Below are positions 44,709-54,072 of a stretch of DNA of 64,000 bases, piece by piece. Within the stretch, counting starts at the first letter, position 1. Every line of letters starts with the position of its first letter. The translations under genes and the position numbers were made by a program. The notes under the pieces are model-generated. The model was not told the DNA's origin. It ran no database searches and saw only the letters and a program-made list of their open reading frames with translations. The DNA is from Bacillus swezeyi (GTDB taxonomy: Bacteria > Bacillota > Bacilli > Bacillales > Bacillaceae), in contig NZ_MRBK01000004.1 in NCBI RefSeq assembly GCF_001969815.1, forward strand, positions 1 through 64,000, in the 5' to 3' direction.

Positions 44709-46310
44709 ATGCTTCAAGATATGATCTCAAAAACAGTTGTGATGGAAGCGGCTGAACAGTTTAAGCATGTACTGCCGTGCACTGATGAGAACATTCAGCT
44801 TTTGAAAAAAGCCCTTATCTTATACAGACAGGATTCCGTCTATCGGGTCAAACCGCTGAACGGGCATACGGTTACAGCCTACGTACAGGATGTTGTTCCG
44901 GTTAAGGTCGCTATCGACCTTTCCGATGTCAAAAAAAGCACATGTGCATGCCCGGCTCAAAACACCTGCCGCCATGTGCTTGCCGTTTATTTATATGTAT
45001 ATGCACAATATGAACGATTGGGAACATTTACAGAATTTTGGAAAGAAGCGCAAAAACAACGGGAGCGTCATGACATGCTTTCCGGGCAAATCCAGCGCGG
45101 CCTCAATTCCCGCACGCAAACGCTGCACAGCTGGATCAGCTTTTTCAAACAGGAATTCAGGCGCTGGGAAGAGCACACGCCTAAAAACCAGCAAACCATG
45201 CAGTATCTTTATTACGGCTATTTCTCAAGCTTAAAAAAGCGGACGCCTCCGGAGCCTGAGCTGAAAAAAATGTATCAGATTCATGCGGCTCTTGCGACAT
45301 GGCTTGCCATGCATACACTGATTGAAAAAGGCCGGATCGATCCGGAGAAAGATTTTTATTCGCTGAATCCTTATGTCGAACAGCTGATGGATACGATATA
45401 CAGTTCAATTGATGAACTGAAAACATATGCGCTTTCATTTTCCCTCGATCCGTTTTTGGAGCAAACACTCGGGGTGATTCGCGAGCTTCTGCTCAAACAG
45501 GACATTTTTCAATATGAAAGACTGCGGATTTTCGGAGAGATATGGAGCGCACTCCTCTCCCGCCCAAAATGGCTGAAACAGGAGCTTGAAGTGTTAAACG
45601 AACTGAAGACGTCTCCCGAAATCCAATTCGGCCGGCTTCATCTTCAATTCCTTCTGAAAAACGACGATGTGATTTTTGAAAAAGCCGATACGTTTTCGCC
45701 GGACATTCTGCCGTATACGTTTCAATGGCTCGGGGTGATGACGGCGAAAAAAGACTGGAAACGCCTGAAAAAATGGTATGAACATCTCGAAAACCTCGCA
45801 GAAGGCTTTTGCAGACTCGACAAACCATACCGGGAAATACGGGATGTGTTAAGCGAATTTTTTCTGTTTCTCGGCGATTACAGCAAAAACACAAAGGACA
45901 AGCATATCTATGAAAGGTACAGCAGAAAATGTCTTCCCTATACATTTACGGAATACAGCCACTTTCTATATAACAAAAAGCGTTTTATGGAGTGGATGGA
46001 GATCCACAGCCTCGTCGGTTTTTCCATTTCTGAGATCGGGCAGAATGCCTTGAAGGACATCGCAGCAGCAGCACCTGAAGCGCTGATTCCATCGTACCAC
46101 CGGGAAATTTCAGAGCTGATTGAACAGAGAAACCGCTCCGCTTACAAAGAAGCCGTCAAATATTTAAAAAAGCTGCGTACGTTTTATAAAAAATTAAAAA
46201 AACAAGATGTCTGGAACCGATTTATGGAACAGCTTTCAGCCCGCCATAAAAGGCTGCGGGCATTCCAGGAGGAGCTAAAGAAAGGAAAGTTGATCGATGG
46301 CGAGTCTTAA
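44709..46310 (+). CDS. ywqB: SWIM zinc-finger protein YwqB
   Basis: 533-residue protein with an N-terminal SWIM domain: KKSTCACPAQNTCRHVLAVYLY (CxC...CxH) near residues 76-97. The rest is helical and charged. ATG at 44709 is chosen because TTAGGAG lies eight bases upstream; the earlier frame has no ribosome site. It overlaps ywqA by 14 bases. SWIM proteins next to SNF2 helicases are common in Firmicutes and suggest a shared nucleic-acid role; actual function unknown. Confidence 0.85.
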   Translation: MLQDMISKTVVMEAAEQFKHVLPCTDENIQLLKKALILYRQDSVYRVKPLNGHTVTAYVQDVVPVKVAIDLSDVKKSTCACPAQNTCRHVLAVYLYVYAQYERLGTFTEFWKEAQKQRERHDMLSGQIQRGLNSRTQTLHSWISFFKQEFRRWEEHTPKNQQTMQYLYYGYFSSLKKRTPPEPELKKMYQIHAALATWLAMHTLIEKGRIDPEKDFYSLNPYVEQLMDTIYSSIDELKTYALSFSLDPFLEQTLGVIRELLLKQDIFQYERLRIFGEIWSALLSRPKWLKQELEVLNELKTSPEIQFGRLHLQFLLKNDDVIFEKADTFSPDILPYTFQWLGVMTAKKDWKRLKKWYEHLENLAEGFCRLDKPYREIRDVLSEFFLFLGDYSKNTKDKHIYERYSRKCLPYTFTEYSHFLYNKKRFMEWMEIHSLVGFSISEIGQNALKDIAAAAPEALIPSYHREISELIEQRNRSAYKEAVKYLKKLRTFYKKLKKQDVWNRFMEQLSARHKRLRAFQEELKKGKLIDGES

Positions 46311-49062
46311 AGAAATCGTAATACATGTCGAGCAATCAGAGGACTATACATTCATTTTATCTTGTTATGATCAAGACCAGCAGCAGCTCACGCGCGGTGA
46401 AATGGAAAGGCATTTATTTCAGTGGCATGAATCATCCTTTTATGGAACTTTCCTTGAAGATGCGGGTTTAGAAACACCGGCCGTACTGCTGTCTCCATGG
46501 ATGGCGGCTGAATTCCTCGGCAAAAATTCATTTAATTCCTTTAGTGAAATCCTGTTGACTGAAGAAACAGAGCCATTGATGAAAACAGCTTCAACGATTT
46601 ATGAGTTTATCGCAGATCAAGATTTTCTTCCCGATTATGAAGCATGGAAGCAAGGGATGCTGCGCTGGAAGGATCAAGAAGAGCTTTTGGAAGGCTATAC
46701 AGCAGAATGGTTTTCCCGCGCTGTCGAAGACTACATCAACTACAATGATGAGCTAAAAGCAAAATGGGAATCGATTGTGGAGAATTCCCCGGCGGTCACC
46801 ACATTCCAGGGACATTTTCTTGATGAAGAAGATTTTCTTGAAACGATCGGCTGGCACGAAAACCCCGTGCCGTTCACCGTCGGCCTCCGTTTAAATGAAC
46901 CTGAGTTTGACGGTGATGATTGGAAAATCGAATTGTTTTTGCGCGATAAAAAAAGCGGAGAAATTCGCTTTTTTGATGGTTTGAATAGACTGAAAAAATC
47001 ATGGCAGACATACGCCGATAAAATCGCCCGGGAGCAAGACCGGTTCCGCCAAGTCGTTCCGTGGCTGACGATCGAATCGGGCACGACGCTGCTGTCGGAA
47101 GAAGAAGCTTGGATTTTCTTATCGGAAGCAAGCGAAACACTCATCAGCATGGGGATTGAAATCCTGCTTCCGTCATGGTGGCAAATTGTCAAAGACAGCA
47201 ATATGCTCCTGAAAGCGAAAGTGTCGTCAGGCCCCCGCGGCGAGTCGTTTGTCGGAATGAACGCTTTAATGGACTTCAACTGGCGGTTTGCGACAAATGG
47301 AATTGAACTCACAGAAGAAGAGTTTCACCAGCTCGTCGCTAATAAAAGGCGGCTGGTCAATATTCGCGGTCAATGGATCAAAATCGATCCGAACTTTATC
47401 AAACAAATGAAAAAGCTGATGGAACGCGCAGAAACTGAAGGCCTTCACATGTCAGATATCTTGGCGCGTGAGCTGACAGACCGAAGCGATCAACAGAAGG
47501 ACGACGATCTGTTTGATGCCTCCGCTTTCAGTGATGTACGGTTTGAACTGTCATATCAGCTGAAAAGCATGATCAGAAAGCTGAGCCAAAGGGATGAGCT
47601 TCCAGTCTATCCTGTCAGCAAAAGCTTTCAAGGCAAGCTCAGGGCTTATCAGGAGGACGGCTTAAACTGGCTGATCTTTCTGCGAAACTGCGGCTTCGGC
47701 GCCTGTCTTGCAGATGATATGGGGCTCGGAAAAACCATTCAGATGATTGCTTATTTTGCCTATTTAAAAGAGCAGGGGCAAAAAACGCCGTCTTTTATCA
47801 TTGCACCGACGTCTGTTCTCGGAAATTGGCAGCGCGAGCTTCAAACATTCGCACCCGGCCTGTCGGTTGCGCTCCATTACGGGCCAAAACGCCCTAAAGG
47901 AGAAGCATTTCAGGAATTTTACCAAGATACGGATATCGTTTTGACGTCGTACGGTCTTGCGCAATCCGATTTTGATGATTTCCAAAGTGTGACATGGAAC
48001 TGCATTTGCCTTGATGAAGCCCAAAATATAAAAAATGCGCATACAAAACAATCCCGTTCTATCAGAAAGCTGAAAGGCCTTCACCATATCGCGCTCAGCG
48101 GAACTCCGATGGAAAACCGCCTGACAGAGCTTTGGTCCATTTATGACTTTATGAATAAAGGCTATCTCGGAAGCCTTGGCAGCTTTCATAAACGCTTTGT
48201 CCTGCCGATCGAAAAAGATCGTGATGAAAAACGGATTGAACAGCTTCAGCAGCTGATAAAACCGTTTTTATTAAGGCGGACAAAACAGGATCAAGAGGTT
48301 GCACTCAACCTGCCTGAAAAACAAGAAGAAAAAGAATTCGTACCGCTCTCCGCCGAGCAGGCTTCCCTGTATGAACAGCTTGTAAAAGATACGTTTGAAC
48401 ATATGTCAAGCCTAGCCGGAATGCAGCGGAAGGCTTTAATCCTCAGCATGCTCGGCAAGCTGAAGCAAATCTGCGACCACCCCGCCCTTTATTTAAAAGA
48501 ATTCGGGTCAGAACTTCTTAACGGCAGGTCTGTTAAACTGGAAAAACTGCTTGAATTAACAAAAAATATTCGCGAAAGTGATGAAAGCTGCCTCGTCTTT
48601 ACCCAGTACCTCGGAATGGGCGAAATGATGAAACGCCTGCTTGAAAAAACATTTGGCGAACCAGTTAAGTTTTTAAACGGAAGCCTATCCAAACTGGACC
48701 GGGACAAAATGGTGGAGCAGTTTCAAAATAAGGAGTTTCCCATCCTGATCTTATCCTTAAAAGCCGGAGGAACAGGCTTGAATCTGACGGCTGCCAATCA
48801 TGTCGTACACTATGACAGATGGTGGAACCCAGCGGTTGAAAACCAGGCAACAGACCGCGCATACCGAATCGGTCAAAAACGGTTTGTCCATGTTCATAAG
48901 CTCATCACCACCGGTACGATTGAAGAAAAAATCGACCGAATGCTTGAATCCAAGCAATCATTGAATGATCAGATCATTCAGAGTGAGAATTGGATCACAG
49001 AGCTTTCGGAAGATGAACTCGAAGAATTATTCACACTGAACACCTCTGCGATTACGGGTTGA
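46297..49062 (+). CDS. ywqA: SNF2-family ATPase/helicase YwqA
   Basis: 921-residue Swi2/Snf2 motor. An N-terminal SNF2-helicase-associated region (to about 440) precedes the motor: motif I DDMGLGKTIQMIAY, Ia IAPTSVLGNWQRE, motif II LDEAQ, motif III LSGTPMENRLTELWS, motif IV VFTQYLGMG, V LKAGGTGLNLTAANHV, VI QATDRAYRIGQ. All are intact. Likely remodels protein-DNA complexes or acts at stalled transcription; coupled with ywqB. Confidence 0.93.
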   Translation: MASLKEIVIHVEQSEDYTFILSCYDQDQQQLTRGEMERHLFQWHESSFYGTFLEDAGLETPAVLLSPWMAAEFLGKNSFNSFSEILLTEETEPLMKTASTIYEFIADQDFLPDYEAWKQGMLRWKDQEELLEGYTAEWFSRAVEDYINYNDELKAKWESIVENSPAVTTFQGHFLDEEDFLETIGWHENPVPFTVGLRLNEPEFDGDDWKIELFLRDKKSGEIRFFDGLNRLKKSWQTYADKIAREQDRFRQVVPWLTIESGTTLLSEEEAWIFLSEASETLISMGIEILLPSWWQIVKDSNMLLKAKVSSGPRGESFVGMNALMDFNWRFATNGIELTEEEFHQLVANKRRLVNIRGQWIKIDPNFIKQMKKLMERAETEGLHMSDILARELTDRSDQQKDDDLFDASAFSDVRFELSYQLKSMIRKLSQRDELPVYPVSKSFQGKLRAYQEDGLNWLIFLRNCGFGACLADDMGLGKTIQMIAYFAYLKEQGQKTPSFIIAPTSVLGNWQRELQTFAPGLSVALHYGPKRPKGEAFQEFYQDTDIVLTSYGLAQSDFDDFQSVTWNCICLDEAQNIKNAHTKQSRSIRKLKGLHHIALSGTPMENRLTELWSIYDFMNKGYLGSLGSFHKRFVLPIEKDRDEKRIEQLQQLIKPFLLRRTKQDQEVALNLPEKQEEKEFVPLSAEQASLYEQLVKDTFEHMSSLAGMQRKALILSMLGKLKQICDHPALYLKEFGSELLNGRSVKLEKLLELTKNIRESDESCLVFTQYLGMGEMMKRLLEKTFGEPVKFLNGSLSKLDRDKMVEQFQNKEFPILILSLKAGGTGLNLTAANHVVHYDRWWNPAVENQATDRAYRIGQKRFVHVHKLITTGTIEEKIDRMLESKQSLNDQIIQSENWITELSEDELEELFTLNTSAITG

Positions 49063-49066
49063 ATTT

Positions 49067-49101
49067 TAAAAAACAGCTGCCTCAAGCGACAGCTGTTTTT
49101 T
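49067..49101. terminator. Convergent terminator after ywqA
   Basis: AAAAACAGCTG/CAGCTGTTTTTT stem, usable in both directions. Confidence 0.88.
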
Positions 49102-49355
49102 TACCCTTTAATCATCCTAAATAAGCTCAACATGATCAATGAGAAGGTAGAAGCGAGCAGTAATGAAAGACCTGCACCGCCCAAAATCATTCCATTCCAT
49201 CTTCCGACGGCAAAGCTGGCGATGATCACAACAACACTCAACATCATCAAAAGAGCCGGAATACCAAACTGCAGTGCCGACCGCTTTTTTCCAAAGATAA
49301 AGGAAATCCCCATACACGCCACAGTTAAGCAAATGGTCACCAGCCAGAATTCCAT
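49101..49355 (-). CDS. Small membrane protein, YesK-like
   Basis: 84 residues with three hydrophobic segments (about 3-20, 30-50, 55-78) separated by the basic turn GKKR and the GRWNGMILGGAG loop. Resembles YesK-type Bacillus membrane proteins in size and layout; family assignment is tentative. GGAGGG ribosome site. It lies 24 bases after the LOV-STAS gene, same direction, before a terminator, so the two may be co-transcribed. Confidence 0.6.
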   Translation of the reverse strand: MEFWLVTICLTVACMGISFIFGKKRSALQFGIPALLMMLSVVVIIASFAVGRWNGMILGGAGLSLLLASTFSLIMLSLFRMIKG

Positions 49356-49379
49356 TGAATCCCTCCTTTGTGCAGCATC

Positions 49380-50171
49380 TTAAAATTGAATATGCTCTAG
49401 TGCCGCTTTAACATTCATATATGTTTTCAAACCGCCGAAATCCACTCTGAGCTCGGCCATTTTCATGGCAAGATCTGTTTGAATTCCCGTAACCAAAAAC
49501 TCTGTTCCCGTAAGCGAAATCAGATCGTGAAGTTTGAAAATGGCGTCGGCGACAAACGTATCAATACCCAGCAGTCCTGATAAATCGATAATAAAGTAGT
49601 CATCTTTTGAATGCATGATATATGTAGACACTTTTTCAAGCATATTTTGAAAGCGCTGCTCTGTCAATGTTCCGATCACCGGCAGAATTGATATGCCATC
49701 CTTCACCGGGACGATGGGAGTTGAAATGGCGAGCACTTCATCAAGCGAATTCGACAGCTGCTTTTGCTGCTCTCTTTCAGATGTCACATCCTTTTGAAAA
49801 CCGATAAAATAAAGCTTCTCTTCTCCGCCCTCTGTGAAACGCAAAGGCTCAATCACCACTTCGTTCCAAAACATAGTGCCGTCTTTTTTATAATTTTTCA
49901 GCTGAACCGCAGCACTTTCTTCCTTTTTAATGGCTCTTCTGACTTTTTCCAATTCGGATCGATTGGAATCATTCCCCTGAAGAAAGCGGCAGTTCCGTCC
50001 AACCGCTTCCTCCTCTGAATAACCGGTCAATTGCAAGAAGCCCTTGTTCACGAAAATAATGGGATGATCGGGCAATGACGGATCTGTAATCGTCAAACCC
50101 ATCTTCATATGGTCGACCGCTTTTTTCAGCAGGTTAAGCTTGTACAGCAGATTAGCGGATGTTTGATGCAT
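49380..50171 (-). CDS. LOV-STAS blue-light sensor, YtvA-like
   Basis: 263-residue protein with an N-terminal LOV (flavin PAS) domain, residues about 20-125, and a C-terminal STAS domain, about 150-260, the plan of B. subtilis YtvA (261). The photoactive Cys is in GRNCRFLQG (Cys61); flavin contacts QLKNYKKDGTMFWNEVVIEPL are also kept. YtvA joins the stressosome and raises sigma-B activity in light. STAS shows the DLSGLLGIDTFVADAIFKL core. GGAGAG ribosome site. In B. subtilis ytvA lies elsewhere, so the location is accessory. Confidence 0.9.
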   Translation of the reverse strand: MHQTSANLLYKLNLLKKAVDHMKMGLTITDPSLPDHPIIFVNKGFLQLTGYSEEEAVGRNCRFLQGNDSNRSELEKVRRAIKKEESAAVQLKNYKKDGTMFWNEVVIEPLRFTEGGEEKLYFIGFQKDVTSEREQQKQLSNSLDEVLAISTPIVPVKDGISILPVIGTLTEQRFQNMLEKVSTYIMHSKDDYFIIDLSGLLGIDTFVADAIFKLHDLISLTGTEFLVTGIQTDLAMKMAELRVDFGGLKTYMNVKAALEHIQF

Positions 50172-50264
50172 TCATTACTCTCTCCTTCTACATCGTCTGG
50201 TGGCCGGAATCCGTTGGTGAATTTCCCGTTTTCAGCCGTTTTCAAACATCCCATTTTGAAAGAA

Positions 50265-50304
50265 TTAAAAAAGCGGGTCATTCTCAGAAAAGAACAACCC
50301 GCTG
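50265..50304 (-). terminator. Terminator of glcR-ywpJ
   Basis: AGCGGGT/ACCCGCT stem with inner TTCT/AGAA pairs and six T on the minus strand. Confidence 0.75.
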
Positions 50305-50379
50305 CTTAATCGCACTCCCTCATCGTTACGCTGCCGGTTTCCAGCTCCGGCATCACGCCGATAGTAAAGGATGTGCGAA

Positions 50380-51258
50380 TTAAACCGATTTTACATTTTG
50401 TTCAATAAGCTTGTGGAGGATGTGTGCCACGCCATTCTCATCATTTGTCGGCGCTACTTCATCTGCCAGCTCTTTAATGTCCTCGCGTGCGTTTCCCATA
50501 GCAAAGCTTTTTCCCGCTATTTTCAGCATGGAACAGTCGTTGAGGCTGTCGCCGACAGCAGCTGTTTCATGAAGCGGAATGCCGAGCTTTTGAGAAAGCT
50601 TTTCTAGAGCGAGCCCTTTTGAAGCCTGAAGATGCTCTATCTCAAAGTTGTGCTCTGCGGAAGTGACAAGCGTGATATCTTTTGCATCTTTAAAACGCTG
50701 CCAGCCTTCCTCAAGCTTTTCTTGATCAAAAGAAAAACCTAAGATGTTGTATACATTTACGCTTCGATCAGGCTGATAGAGCTCCCGATAGGAGCGGATA
50801 TATGCGTATCCATGCTGGCTGATCTGCTGTTCGGCGGCCTGCTCCAGCCTAGAAAAATCAGCGCCGGGATTTGCGCTTTTCAGTCGATCCAATTCGATCT
50901 CGAGCAGCTCTTTTCCATTTTGCGGAGTAAAGATCGCATCGTCGCTGAATACTTCATAATAGTAATTCTTTTCTTCAAGCCACTCGAGAATTCCTTCTGC
51001 CTTCTTAGGGTCTATCGGCACGGCATGATAAAGGCGCCCTTCAGGATCGTGAATCACCGCTCCATTGGCGCTGATGATCCATGTTTTAATACCGGTCGAC
51101 TGAAAAATCGCCTGCACATCAAATGAAGCCCTTCCTGTGGCAATCACCACTTCAATCCCGTTGTCCCGGGCTTTTTTAATCGCATCTATGCTGTCCTTTG
51201 CGACTTTGCTTTCACTGTTTAGCAGTGTCCCATCCAAATCTACCGCGATCATTCTCAT
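50380..51258 (-). CDS. ywpJ: Cof-type HAD phosphatase YwpJ
   Basis: 292-residue HAD phosphatase: motif I AVDLDGTLLNSES, ATGRA (motif II), the cap region and motif IV GDSLNDCSMLK. Paralogue of YwtE. It follows glcR by 17 bases, so it belongs to that unit and may remove a sugar phosphate that GlcR senses (inference). Confidence 0.88.
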   Translation of the reverse strand: MRMIAVDLDGTLLNSESKVAKDSIDAIKKARDNGIEVVIATGRASFDVQAIFQSTGIKTWIISANGAVIHDPEGRLYHAVPIDPKKAEGILEWLEEKNYYYEVFSDDAIFTPQNGKELLEIELDRLKSANPGADFSRLEQAAEQQISQHGYAYIRSYRELYQPDRSVNVYNILGFSFDQEKLEEGWQRFKDAKDITLVTSAEHNFEIEHLQASKGLALEKLSQKLGIPLHETAAVGDSLNDCSMLKIAGKSFAMGNAREDIKELADEVAPTNDENGVAHILHKLIEQNVKSV

Positions 51259-51275
51259 CTTCTGTATTCCCCCTC

Positions 51276-52046
51276 TTAAGTTCCTTCATGCTCTGCCACA
51301 AGCAGCTCCACCCCGTGTTCATCAAGCAGTCTCTGAAAATCTTCTGACGGCAGCCGGTCTGTGATCAGAAGATCAATATCGCTTAGCTCAGCATACCGAT
51401 AAAAATCCGTCCTGCCGATTTTCGAATGGTCGGCGAGTGCAATCACTTGTTTTGCCTGGGAAATGATTTTTCGCTTCACCATTCCATCCTCTTCATGAGC
51501 GATGGTCAATCCGTGCTCAGAGATCCCTACTACACCGATCAGCGCTTTATCAACATGATAGCACGACAGCTTTTCAGTAACAGAAGCCCCATATAAAAAT
51601 CGGTGCTCTTTCTGAAGTTTTCCGCCAAGGAGATGAATGCAAGCCCCCTGTTTTGACGAAAGAACCTCCGCCTGGTTAATCGAGTTGGTAATAATCGTGC
51701 AATTGATATCAGGCAAATGCTCAGCACACGACTGAACAGTGGTGGAAGCATCCAAAATGATACGGTCGCCTTCTCTGATTAAAGAAGCGGCTGCTTTACC
51801 GATCATGCTCTTTTCCTCTGACACGATATTCAGCCTTCCAGAATAATCTTTGATTTCATCATGAATGGTAGGCAGAATGGCTCCGCCTCTCGTCCTGATA
51901 ATCGCGCCCTGCTCATTCAGCTTGACAAGATCGCGCCTCGCCGTATCTCTTGAAACCTGGAATAAAGAACAAATCTGCTCTACGGAAATCCGTTGATGCT
52001 CCTTCAAATAGTCAATGATGGAAATTAGCCTTTCCTCTTGATACAC
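51276..52046 (-). CDS. glcR: DeoR-family sugar regulator GlcR
   Basis: 256-residue repressor. DeoR helix-turn-helix in residues about 6-50 (RISVEQICSLFQVSRDTARRDL pattern, then GGAILPT) and a sugar-phosphate-binding domain with LDASTTV and ADHSKIG. Positioned before ywpJ as in B. subtilis glcR (ywpI). Confidence 0.9.
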   Translation of the reverse strand: MYQEERLISIIDYLKEHQRISVEQICSLFQVSRDTARRDLVKLNEQGAIIRTRGGAILPTIHDEIKDYSGRLNIVSEEKSMIGKAAASLIREGDRIILDASTTVQSCAEHLPDINCTIITNSINQAEVLSSKQGACIHLLGGKLQKEHRFLYGASVTEKLSCYHVDKALIGVVGISEHGLTIAHEEDGMVKRKIISQAKQVIALADHSKIGRTDFYRYAELSDIDLLITDRLPSEDFQRLLDEHGVELLVAEHEGT

Positions 52047-52143
52047 TGGATCATCCCTTTAGTAATTAAGTAATCATCATTATCTATAAGTAATTATAAG
52101 TTTAAAAAATAAATAAATCAAGTTTATATAAGTGTTTTTAAGC

Positions 52144-52190
52144 AAAAAAAAGCCTGAGGGCTGAATTGATATTCCAGCACCACTCAGGCT
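52144..52190 (-). terminator. Terminator of the sorbitol operon
   Basis: Stem AGCCTGAG/CTCAGGCT with a 24-base loop and eight T on the minus strand. Confidence 0.8.
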
Positions 52191-52196
52191 ATCATG

Positions 52197-52861
52197 CTAT
52201 AGTGAGAACGTTCCATATTGAGATTGCCACACATGACGAAATCCATGGATATCGCGATTTGCAGCAGGGTGGTCAGCCAAATGTTTTAAAAGCTCAGGGC
52301 TGATCGTCGCTTCATGGCTCCCCGCTTCCATCGCGGCGAGAATTTGGCTGTTATGTTTAAAGCTTGCCGCAAGCACTTTGCAGTTAAAACCGTATGATCT
52401 GAAAAAATCGGCAATCGTTTTGACAACACCCGCCCCATCACCGTATTCATGATCAATCCTGTTGACATATGTGCGACATAGCCGGCTCCGGCCTTTGCCG
52501 CAAGAACTGCCTGTAGAGGAGTATAAATGGTTGTCCCTGTGGTGCGGATACTGTCTGCTGAAAGCTCCCGTATTGCACGCAAGCCTTCTTTGCTCACAGG
52601 AATTTTAATCCATACATTTCCGTCCAGCCAGTCATAAAGTGTTCTTGCCTGATCAATCATGCCTTTACAATCATCCGCAATGATTTGGACGTGAAGAGGC
52701 AGGCGATCGGGAAGAAGATGGCGAATCTCTTGGATCTGCTGTTTAAAAGGCCGCTTTTCCTTTGCAATCAAGACGGGATTTGTCGTCACACCGTCAATGG
52801 GAAACGAAGCTAGCAAACTTTCAATCTCGGATATATCAGCGGAATCCACCAGCAGTTTCAT
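52197..52861 (-). pseudogene. Fructose-6-phosphate aldolase (transaldolase family), one-base frameshift
   Basis: FSA/TalC-type class I aldolase that splits fructose 6-phosphate into dihydroxyacetone and glyceraldehyde 3-phosphate. Frame one carries LLVDSADISEIE, DGVTTNPVLIAKE and the Schiff-base Lys of NVWIKIPVSKEGL. At about 52472 one C is missing (GCACAT for GCACCAT). Restoring it gives the family motif YVAPYVNRIDHEYG and then CKVLAASFKHNSQILAA through SQYGTFSL, 221 residues in all (E. coli FSA 220). As written, the last third is out of frame. ATG at 52861 follows GGGGGTG. Last gene of the operon. Confidence 0.88.
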
Positions 52862-52880
52862 CCTGTTCACCCCCTCTGAT

Positions 52881-53666
52881 TTAATGCATGACCTGTCCTC
52901 CGGTTACATTAATCGATTGTCCCGTCATATAGGAAGCTTTATCAGATGCGTAAAATAATATGGCATTGGCGATGTCATCATACGTACAGCCCCGTCCCAG
53001 CGGCACTTTTTCCGTATAAACGCGTTCCACTTCGCTTTCAGGAATGCCGAGTTTTTTCGCATACTGCGGAATTAAGCTTTGAAACATCGGGGATTTCAAT
53101 AGATTCCCCGGCATTATACTGTTCACACGAATATTGTGCTCAGCTAGGTCAAGCGCCAGGCTTTGAGTCAGCCCGACACCTCCGAACTTTGAAGCTGAAT
53201 AAGCCGTGTTATGTTTGCTGCCGACTTTTCCAGATTTCGAGTTGATTTGAATCATTGAGCCGCCTCCCTGCTCAATCATCACTTTTGACGTCTCCCTTGC
53301 ACATAAAAAGTATCCTGTAAGATTGACATCAAGAGTCCGCTCCCAATCCTTCAGCTGAAAATCGGTGATTTTATTGCTTGTGGCGATCCCCGCGCTGTAA
53401 ACCATCACATCAATTGTGTTGAATTCTGCAGTAACTTTCTCAATCATGTCCTTCACATCTGCTTCTTTCGTAAAATCCGCTTGAATGGCCAAAGATTTTT
53501 TACCGTATTTCTCAGCCGCTTGATCGGCAGTCCTTTTGGCGTTTTCACCGTTGATATCTGCAATCGCAACATCATATCCGGCTTCTGCCATGCGATAGGA
53601 CAGCGCTTCTCCCAAGCTTTGTCCCCCGCCGCAAATCAAAGCCGCTTTTCCTTTATTGATTTCCAT
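52881..53666 (-). CDS. srlD: Sorbitol-6-phosphate 2-dehydrogenase
   Basis: Short-chain dehydrogenase of 261 residues oxidising sorbitol 6-phosphate to fructose 6-phosphate. GGGQSLGEALSYRM cofactor loop, QINSKSGKVGSKHNTAYSASK with the catalytic Tyr/Lys, then FGGVGLTQSLALDLAE and the end TGQSINVTGGQVM, nearly identical in pattern to E. coli SrlD. ATG at 53666 follows AAGGAG. Confidence 0.93.
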   Translation of the reverse strand: MEINKGKAALICGGGQSLGEALSYRMAEAGYDVAIADINGENAKRTADQAAEKYGKKSLAIQADFTKEADVKDMIEKVTAEFNTIDVMVYSAGIATSNKITDFQLKDWERTLDVNLTGYFLCARETSKVMIEQGGGSMIQINSKSGKVGSKHNTAYSASKFGGVGLTQSLALDLAEHNIRVNSIMPGNLLKSPMFQSLIPQYAKKLGIPESEVERVYTEKVPLGRGCTYDDIANAILFYASDKASYMTGQSINVTGGQVMH

Positions 53667-53680
53667 ATTGCACCCGCTCC

Positions 53681-54052
53681 TTAACAACATCTTTTGATTT
53701 GAATGCTGTCTCCAGCCAAAACCTCAGGTAATTCTTTCTGTTCGAGATACAGTGTTCCGGGCAATTCAGCAGATTTTGAGCCATCAAATTTCAGCGTAAT
53801 ATGACCCAGGCTTGCCAGATTTTTTGCGACAGCTTCTCCAACGGCTGTCACCCTGTAAGATTCTCCGCCGAGCAAAAGTTCGTCGCCTTCTCTGAAGTCG
53901 CCTTCCACAGGCTCTATGTCAATGGATAAACAGTAATCTTTTAATTCATCCGGCGCCCCGTCACCGAACAGGATGAGCATGTTGTCACCTGAGAAAGCAG
54001 ATGACAGAGCTCCAATCTTGTTTATTTTTGTTTCATACAGCATGACCATCAT
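53681..54052 (-). CDS. srlB: PTS sorbitol IIA component
   Basis: 123-residue glucitol-type IIA. Takes phosphate from HPr on a His, probably that of LASLGHITLKF. Pattern and length match SrlB/GutB. AAGGAG ribosome site. Confidence 0.9.
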   Translation of the reverse strand: MMVMLYETKINKIGALSSAFSGDNMLILFGDGAPDELKDYCLSIDIEPVEGDFREGDELLLGGESYRVTAVGEAVAKNLASLGHITLKFDGSKSAELPGTLYLEQKELPEVLAGDSIQIKRCC

Positions 54053-54072
54053 TTCTCACTCCTTTAGAAAAT

